Of a stretch of DNA of 64,000 nt, positions 16,924 to 25,200 are shown in pieces; position 1 is the stretch's first letter, and every line of letters begins with the position of its first letter. A program made the position numbers and the translations under genes. Below the pieces are notes generated by a model. The model had not been told where the DNA came from. It saw only the letters and a program-made list of their open reading frames with translations, and did no database searches. The DNA lies in the NCBI RefSeq assembly GCF_014268495.2, contig NZ_CP077087.1, positions 5,474,501 to 5,538,500 of the forward strand, read 5' to 3'. This DNA comes from Pseudomonas monsensis. Lineage in GTDB: Bacteria; Pseudomonadota; Gammaproteobacteria; Pseudomonadales; Pseudomonadaceae.

Positions 16924-17358
16924 GTGGAACACTCGCTCTTAGTTTGGTTGTTACCGACTCTTGCCCTGGTTGTGGGTGTCGCCATTGGATTCCTGATCGC
17001 GCGCGTTGCGCCGAACGCCGCACCGAGCCGCACGCAGCGTCAACTGGATGATATCCAGGAGCGCTTCGACAGTTATCAAAACGAGGTGGTCACCCACTTC
17101 AACAGCACCGCGATGCTGGTCAAGAAGCTGACCCAGAGCTATCAGGAAGTGCAGGATCATCTCGCCGAGGGCGCCAATCGTCTGGCCCTGGACGAGCAGA
17201 CCCGCCAGCGCCTGATCGCCGCCCTGCACGCCGATGCCGCACAGGCACCGCGCGAACGCCTGACGCCACCGCGCGATCAGGAGCCGCCACGCGACTACGC
17301 ACCGAAGACCCCGAACTCGCCAGGCATGCTCGATGAGCACTATGGTCTGAAGAAGTAA
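16924..17358 (+). CDS. zapG: ZapG / YhcB (DUF1043) membrane protein
   Basis: A 144-residue inner-membrane protein with one N-terminal transmembrane helix (about 6-26, LLPTLALVVGVAIGFLIA) followed by a cytoplasmic coiled coil (RTQRQLDDIQERFDSYQNEV, THFNSTAMLVKKLTQSY) and a proline-rich tail. E. coli YhcB/ZapG is linked to division and envelope growth. Translation starts at GTG, well supported by AGAGGAAGGA just upstream. Divergent from the alpha/beta hydrolase gene. Confidence 0.9.
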   Translation: MEHSLLVWLLPTLALVVGVAIGFLIARVAPNAAPSRTQRQLDDIQERFDSYQNEVVTHFNSTAMLVKKLTQSYQEVQDHLAEGANRLALDEQTRQRLIAALHADAAQAPRERLTPPRDQEPPRDYAPKTPNSPGMLDEHYGLKK

Positions 17359-17375
17359 TCAGCTTCGCGCGCAAC

Positions 17376-17415
17376 AAAAAGCCCCCGGACAATTCCGTTG
17401 TCCGGGGGCTTTTTT
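17376..17415. terminator. Rho-independent terminator of zapG
   Basis: Stem GCCCCCGGACAA / TTGTCCGGGGGC with a 5-nt loop; A5 before and T6 after. Could act both ways. Confidence 0.92.
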
Positions 17416-17450
17416 GTGCCTGATGGTTTTGTGGTGCCGATTTGATCGCC

Positions 17451-17516
17451 ATCGCGAGCAGGCTCACTCCAACATTTTGAAATGCATTCCACTGTGGGAG
17501 CGAGCCTGCTCGCGAA
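17451..17516. repeat. REP element pair (inverted)
   Basis: ATCGCGAGCAGGCTCACTCC and the inverted GGGAGCGAGCCTGCTCGCGA flank a short spacer with ATTTTGAAATGCATTCC. Same family as 11076-11142. Confidence 0.85.
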
Positions 17517-17537
17517 GGAGCCGGCAAAGGCCACACA

Positions 17538-17571
17538 CAAAAATGCCCGATCACAGGACCGGGCATTTCTT
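17538..17571 (-). terminator. Terminator of the OmpA-like lipoprotein gene
   Basis: Minus strand: stem AAATGCCCGGTC-type / GATCGGGCATTT, followed by TTGTGTG. Sits 16 bp after the stop codon of the 17587 gene. Confidence 0.8.
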
Positions 17572-17586
17572 CATTCAGGCAATCGC

Positions 17587-18324
17587 TTACGGATACTGCT
17601 GAACCGTACCCGGCTGTTGTTGCTGCTGACCACCGTACTGCTGACCCGGAATCGCCTTCAGGTTGACTTCAACGCGGCGGTTCTGCGCCCGGCCATTGAC
17701 GTCACCGTTGCTGGCAATCGGGTTATCCGGACCGGCGCCACGGGCCGACAGGTTGGCACCGCTGACACCTTGCGAGGTCAGGTAGGTGGCCACGCTCTGC
17801 GCACGCCGTTGGGACAGGTCCATGTTGTGCTGACGGCTGCCGGTACTGTCGGTGTAGCCAACGATTTCGATCTGGTTCTGGCTGAACTCTTTCAGCGAGT
17901 TGGCCAGGTTGTTCAACGGCTGGTAGAAGCTCGGCGCGATGTTCGCCGAATCGGTGGCAAACGTGATGTTGCCCGGCATGATCAGCTTGATCTGATCGCC
18001 CTGACGCTGCACTTCAACCCCAGTGTTGGCCATGCTCGCACGCAGCTTTTTCTCTTGCTGGTCGGCGTAATAACCGTAACCGGCTGCCGACGCCCCCACC
18101 ACTGCGGCACCAATCAAGGCCCCCTTGCCACGGTTGTTGTGGTCGATGGCGGCACCGGCCAGTGCACCGGCCAGCGCGCCGAGGCCACCGTATTTGGCGG
18201 TTTTGCTCATGCCTTGCGAGCCACCGTCGGCCTGGCCCTGATTGTCATACGGGTTGGGCGAGGCGCAGCCGGCCAACATGGCCACAGCGGTAGCAACAAT
18301 AATCAAACGAGGCGTGGTGAACAT
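17587..18324 (-). CDS. OmpA-family lipoprotein with glycine zipper
   Basis: A 245-residue outer-membrane lipoprotein similar to YiaD. Order: signal peptide with lipobox LAGC (Cys20); a glycine-zipper stretch rich in Gly/Ala (about 48-90, YGGLGALAGALAGAAI); an OmpA C-terminal peptidoglycan-binding domain (about 110-225) with FATDSANIAPSF, VGYTDSTGSR and LSQRRAQSVATYL; a Q-rich tail. The start at 18324 has AGGAG at the right distance; the frame runs further upstream without support. Such proteins tie the outer membrane to the cell wall. Monocistronic. Confidence 0.9.
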   Translation of the reverse strand: MFTTPRLIIVATAVAMLAGCASPNPYDNQGQADGGSQGMSKTAKYGGLGALAGALAGAAIDHNNRGKGALIGAAVVGASAAGYGYYADQQEKKLRASMANTGVEVQRQGDQIKLIMPGNITFATDSANIAPSFYQPLNNLANSLKEFSQNQIEIVGYTDSTGSRQHNMDLSQRRAQSVATYLTSQGVSGANLSARGAGPDNPIASNGDVNGRAQNRRVEVNLKAIPGQQYGGQQQQQPGTVQQYP

Positions 18325-18440
18325 GAAGAGCTCCTGGTTTTTTCGCATTCTGTGTGGCAGCGGCCCTAGGCAATAGACCTGTGCGGGCGTTGGATCATGA
18401 CAATGCCGAAAAATTCCGCCACACACTCATGACAAAATGT

Positions 18441-19085
18441 TTAGGCGCGCACGAACGGGTTTTCCCGCATTTCGTCCCCGAGACGCGTGTCCGGACCATG
18501 TCCGGCAACAACGATTGCGTCTTCGTCGAGGGTGTACAGCCGCTGCTTGATCGAACGCACGATGGTGGCCTGATCGCCGCCCCATAAATCAGTGCGCCCT
18601 ACCCCGCGACGAAACAGCGTGTCGCCGGCAATCAACAGCTTAGCCTCGGAAAACCAAAAGCTCATGGAACCTGGCGTATGCCCCGGCGTGTGCAGCGCCA
18701 CGCCGCAGCCGCACGCCAGCTCTTCGTCATCGCTCAGCCAGCGGTCCGGTGATGGCACCGGGGTGTAAGGCACCCCGAACATCTGGCATTGCATCTCCAG
18801 GTTATCCCAGAGGAACTGATCGTCTTTATGCAGATGCAGGGTCGCACCGGTTTTCTCTTTCATCTGCCCGGAAGCGAGGAAGTGATCGAGATGCGCGTGG
18901 GTGTGAATGATGCTGACCACCTTCAACCCCAAAGCGTCGAGACGCTCCATGATCAGATCGGGATTGCCACCCGGATCGACGACGATGGCTTTTTTCGTGA
19001 TCGGGTCGCCGATGATCGTGCAGTTGCACTGCAAAGGGCCGACGGGGAAGGTTTCGCGAATCAAGGCTTGGCTGGTAACAGTCAT
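18441..19085 (-). CDS. Metallo-beta-lactamase-fold hydrolase (glyoxalase II-like)
   Basis: A 214-residue MBL-fold hydrolase of the short glyoxalase II type (GloC/YcbL-like). Metal motifs are complete: THAHLDH at 62-68, HTPGHTPGS near 134, GDTLFRRGVGRTD near 157, and the last His in VVAGHGPDT near 196. Likely activity is hydrolysis of S-lactoylglutathione or another thioester, but family members differ in substrate. The start at 19085 fits the family; the longer frame to 19166 lacks support. Confidence 0.9.
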   Translation of the reverse strand: MTVTSQALIRETFPVGPLQCNCTIIGDPITKKAIVVDPGGNPDLIMERLDALGLKVVSIIHTHAHLDHFLASGQMKEKTGATLHLHKDDQFLWDNLEMQCQMFGVPYTPVPSPDRWLSDDEELACGCGVALHTPGHTPGSMSFWFSEAKLLIAGDTLFRRGVGRTDLWGGDQATIVRSIKQRLYTLDEDAIVVAGHGPDTRLGDEMRENPFVRA

Positions 19086-19294
19086 GGTCAATCGATGGCC
19101 TGGAGTGAGGTGAAGCGGTGATTGTTGCTTCAGGATTCTACGCCACACGCCGATACAGATTGCCAAGCCAAATAACTGACGAACAGCTCAGAAAAGTAAT
19201 GGCCACATGATATCAATTGTACCTTCTCTGGTGCAAAATCACAGTTTTGTAGCGGCCGCATTCAGGAAGGGCCCCATCGTACTCAGGAAATCGC

Positions 19295-22200
19295 ATGCCT
19301 ACTCCAACTGGCTCAACCCCAAGTTTTTTTTCCTCGCTGACAGGCTTCAAACCCGTTGACAGCCTGTTATCCGGTTCCTATTGGCTTGGCGCCAACTGGC
19401 CTCTTGGTGGTACAACCAGCCTGACCTACAGCTTCATCAATTCAGCCACATCGTACTTCGCCACCAACTACAGCCCCGACAATGAATACAAGGCAGCGTA
19501 CGATCTGTCGACGGACCAACAAGGCGGAATTATTCGAGCGCTGGCGGCCTGGAGTGCGGTAGCCGATATCACTTTTACAAAAACCACCGACGATATCTCC
19601 AATGTCGGTGACTTGCGCTTTGGCGGTTATACGCTGATGAAGGACCAGGCTGCCGCCTGGGCCTACACGCCTTCCAACACCCCCAAAGGCGGCGATGTCT
19701 GGATTGGTGATCCTGCCAACGAATTCCCTATCAACGGCTCTTACGACTTCATGACCTACATTCATGAGATCGGACACGCCATCGGGCTCAAGCACCCGTT
19801 TTCACCGAACACGCTGAACTCGACGATTCTTGATCCGTCGCTGGACGACGTCCGCTTCACGGTCATGAGCTACAACAACAACTACAGCTACCAGCCGACG
19901 ACCCCCATGCTTCTGGACATCCTCGCGATCCAGTCATTGTATGGTGCCAATACCCATTGGCAGTCCGGAGACAACGTCTATCGCTGGAACCATTACGACA
20001 AGATTTTCGAAACCATCTGGGACTCGGGCGGCACCGATACCATTGATGCAAGCAACCAGATGATCTCGGTCAGCCTGGATTTGAATGAAGGGGCATTCAG
20101 TTCGATCGGCGTCGGTTTCCTGTATGGCAAAAACAACTTTTTCAATAGCGGTCTGGCTATTGCCTATGGCACCAAAATCGAAAATGCCATCGGCTCGACA
20201 TTTAATGACCAGTTGAAAGGCAACGCCCTGGACAACGTCCTCGATGGTCGCGAGGGCGCAGACTACATGGTCGGCGGTGCAGGCAACGATACGTACTACG
20301 TCGACAACAGTGGTGACGTGGTTGTCGAAACCGGAACGTCTCTCACAGAAATCGACTCTGTCTTTTCCACTGTTTCCTACAGCCTGAGCAGCAGTGCCAA
20401 CGTAGAAAATCTGACGCTGCTGACCAACGCCAACCTCAACGCTTTCGGGAATACATCGAACAACGTGCTTACCGGCAATGCCGGCAATAACCTTCTAGAC
20501 GGCTACATCGGTGCCGACACCATGATTGGCGGCGCTGGCAACGACACTTATGTTGTCGACAACATCGGCGACGTAGTTATCGAGACCAGTACCCTAGCCA
20601 CCGAGATCGATACCGTACGCTCATCGGTGACCTTTACCCTCGGCGCCAACCTGGAAAATCTGACGCTCGAGGGCCTTGCCAATATCAATGGCATCGGTAA
20701 CGCCCAGAACAACGTGATCATCGGTAACGACGGCAACAACCAACTCAATGGCGGTGCAGGCCTCGACACCCTGATTGGCGGCAAAGGTAACGATGACTAC
20801 GGTCTCGACCAAGTGGACGAACTGGCGCTGGTTCAGGAAAAGGCCAACGAAGGTATCGACACCCTCTATGTCGCCTATGACGCAACAGCACAGGCTGACA
20901 CCATCGATCTGAATCAGAGCAATCTGCAGAACATCGAAAATGTATTGTTACTGGGTAATGGCGCGTTCAACGCCGTCGGCAACAATCTGAACAACGCTCT
21001 GACGGGCAATGCTTCTGCCAACACCCTCCAGGGTGGTGCAGGCAACGATGTCTTGGATGGTGGTGCGGGCGCTGACATTCTGGTGGGGGGAACCGGGAAC
21101 GACACGTACGTCATCGACAGTCTCGACGACACCATCGTCGAACTGGCTGGCGAAGGTCGTGATCTGGTTCGCTCGACCATCAGCTATACCCTTGGCACCA
21201 ATATTGAAGACGGCGAGTTGCTGGGTACTGCCGCGATCAACCTGACCGGCAATGACGTCAACAACGTGCTGACCGGTAACTCGAGCGACAACATCATTGA
21301 TGGTGGCCTGGGTGCCGACACAATGATCGGCGGCAGAGGCAGCGATACCTACTATGTCGACAACGCTGCTGATGTCATCCTTGAAGACTGGTCGTATGAC
21401 CACGACCAGGTTATCGCGTCCGTTGATTACACTCTTGGCAATTACATCGAGACCCTGACGCTCACTGGTTCTGCCCTCAACGGCACCGGCAACTTCAGCA
21501 ACAACCGTATCAATGGCACCAACGGCAACAACATTCTCGACGGCGGCGCCGGAGCGGATATCCTCCAGGGTTATGCGGGCGATGACATCTACATTGTCGA
21601 CGACGCCAACGACCAGGTCATAGAGTCCGCCGAAGGTGGTCACGACCTGGTACGCGCCTCGGTCAGTCACACTCTCGGGAGCAACGTGGAAGACGGCCTG
21701 CTATTGGGATCGGCGTCCATTAATCTCACGGGTAACGACCTGGTCAACGTATTGACCGGTAACAGCGGCAATAACGTACTCGATGGCGGCGCCGGCGCCG
21801 ACATCATGACCGGCGGAGCCGGCAATGACACCTACGTCGTCGACAATGTCGATGATGTAATCATTGAGTCCAGCACGCTGGTCAACGAAATCGACACTGT
21901 ACGTGCCTCGATCAACTATACGCTCGGCGCCAACCTGGAGAATCTCACGCTCACCGGCATCGCCAACCTCAATGGCACCGGCAACAGCGGCAACAACGTC
22001 CTCACCGGTAATGACGGCGATAACATCCTCGACGGTGGAGCAGGTGCGGATACCCTGATCGGCGGCGCGGGCAACGACACCTACGTCGTCGACAACATCG
22101 GCGACGTCGTCATCGAAACCGGCACCCTGGCCAGCGAAATCGACACCGTACGGTCATCGTTTGCCTACACCCTCGGTGCCAACCTGGAAAACCTCACGCT

Positions 22201-25200
22201 GACCGGCAATGCCAACATCAACGGCATTGGTAACGCTCAGAACAACGTCATCACCGGCAACGACGGCAACAACCAGCTCAACGGCGGTGCCGGTCTCGAC
22301 ACCCTGATCGGTGGCAAGGGCAACGATGACTACGGCCTTGATCAGGCAGGTGAGCTGGCGCTGGTTCAGGAGAATGCCAATGAAGGCATTGATACCCTGT
22401 TCATTACATACAACGCCACGGCGCAAACTCGTGTAATCGACCTCAGCCAGAACAACCTGCAAAACGTCGAGAATGTGCTGCTGTTCGGAACCGGCGCGTT
22501 TGGTGTGATGGGCAACAGCCTGGATAACACCTTGACCGGCAACGCCTCGGACAACGTGCTTGATGGCGGCGCCGGCGCCGACATCCTGACCGGCGGTGCA
22601 GGCAATGATACTTACGTCGTCGACAACATCGGGGACGTGGTCAATGAGGTCAGTACCCTGGCCAGCGAAATCGACACGGTACGTGCCTCGATCAGCTACA
22701 CCCTCGGCGCCAATCTGGAAAACCTTACGCTGACCGGCAACACCAGCATCAACGCAACCGGTAATGCGCTGGATAACATCTTGACCGGCAACGCTGGCGA
22801 CAACGTCCTCGACGGCGGTGCGGGTGCCGACTTCATGGCCGGTGGCACAGGCAACGACACCTACATCGTCGACAACGTCAACGACGTCGTCAGTGAAACC
22901 AGTTTTTTTGATGGCGAGGTCGATACCGTTATTTCGTCCTTGACCTGGACACTCGGCGCCAACCTGGAAAATCTTACGCTGACGGGCAGCGCCAACATCA
23001 ATGCCATCGGCAACTCCAAGAACAATGTGCTGATCGGCAATGATGGCGACAACCAGCTCAACGGTGGTGCCGGCCGCGACACCATGATTGGCGGCAAAGG
23101 CAACGACGACTACGCCGTGGATCAGTCCCGTGAGCTGGACCTGATCCAGGAGAACGCCAACGAAGGCAACGACACGCTGTATGTCCTTTATGACGCGCTT
23201 TACCTCGGCCAGAGTGTCGACCTGACGCAGAGCAATCTGCAGAACGTCGAGAACGTGCTGCTGCTGGGCAATGGTGCTTTAAATGCAACAGGCAACAGCC
23301 TCAGCAACACCCTGACCGGCAACGCCTCGGATAACGTGCTTGATGGCGGCGCAGGTGCCGACACCCTGATCGGCGGCGCGGGCAACGACACTTACATCGT
23401 CGACAACGTCGGCGACATCGTCACCGAGACCAGCACTCTGGCCAGTGAAATCGACACCGTGCGTGCCTCGATCGACTACACCCTCGGCGCCAACCTGGAA
23501 AATCTCACGCTCACCGGCAGTGCCAACCTGAACGGTACCGGTAACGCGCTGAATAACGTCATCACCGGTAACACCGGCGACAATCTTCTCGACGGTGGCG
23601 CCGGGGCGGACACTCTGACCGGTGGCCGTGGTAACGACACCTATATCGTTGACAACGTCGGTGACGTGGTCATCGAAACCAGCACGCTGTTTAACGAAAT
23701 CGACACCGTGCGTGCTTCGGTCACTTACACCCTCGGCGCCAACCTGGAAAACCTCGTTCTGACCGGCAATGCCAACATCAACGGCATCGGCAATGCTCAG
23801 AACAACTTGATCACCGGCAACGACGGCAACAACCAGCTCAACGGCGGCGCCGGTCTCGATACCCTGATCGGTGGCAAGGGCAACGATGACTACGGCCTTG
23901 ATCAGGCAGGTGAACTGGCGCTGGTTCAGGAAAATGCCAACGAAGGCATCGACACCCTGTATGTCACCTATAACGCCAGCACACCGAGTGAAACGATCGA
24001 CCTGGGGTTGAGCAACCTGCAGAACGTCGAAAACGTGCGGTTGCTGGGTATCGGGGCTTTCAACGCGCTGGGTAACAGCCTGAGCAACACCCTGACCGGC
24101 AACGCCTCCGACAACGTGCTCGACGGCGGCGCGGGTGCCGACACCCTGATCGGCGGCGCGGGCAACGACACCTACATCGTCGACAACGTCGGGGACGTGG
24201 TCATCGAAGCCAGCACCCTGGCCAGTGAAATCGACACCGTGCGCGCATCGCTGACCTACACCCTCGGCGCCAACCTGGAAAACCTCGTTCTGACCGGCAA
24301 TGCCAACATCAACGGCATCGGCAACGCTCAGAACAACGTGATCACCGGCAACGACGGCAACAACCAACTCAACGGCGGCGCCGGTCTCGACACCTTGATC
24401 GGTGGCAAGGGCAACGATGACTACGGCCTTGATCAGGCAGGTGAACTGGCACTGGTTCAGGAAAATGCCGACGAAGGCATCGACACCCTGTATGTCACCT
24501 ACAACGCCAGCACACCGGGTGAAACGATCAACCTGGGGTTGAGCAACCTGCAGAACGTCGAGAATGTGTTGCTGCTGGGTAGCGGGGCTTTCAACGCGCA
24601 GGGCAACAGCCTGAGCAACACCCTGACCGGCAATGGCTCCGACAACGTGCTCGACGGCGGCGCGGGTGCCGACACCCTGATTGGCGGCGCGGGCAACGAC
24701 ACCTACATCGTCGACAACGTCGGCGACATCGTCACCGAAACCAGCACCCTGGCCAGTGAAATCGACACCGTGCGTGCTTCGGTCACCTACACCCTCGGCG
24801 CCAATCTGGAGAACCTCATCCTGACCGGCAATGCCAACATCAACGGCACCGGCAACGGACTGGACAACGTTATCTACGGCAACGCCGGCGACAACATCCT
24901 CGACGGTGGAGCCGGGGTCGACTACCTGGTCGGTGGTGCCGGCAACGACACCTACATTGTCGATAACATCGCCGATGCGATCAGCGAAACCAGCACCCTG
25001 GTCAGCGAAATCGACACCGTGCGTGCTTCGGTGACCTACACCCTCGGCGCCAACCTGGAAAACCTCGTTCTGACCGGCAATGCCAACATCAACGGCATCG
25101 GCAATGCTCAGAACAACGTGATCACCGGCAACGACGGCAACAATCAGCTCAACGGCGGCGCCGGTCTCGATACCCTGATCGGTGGCAAGGGCAACGATGA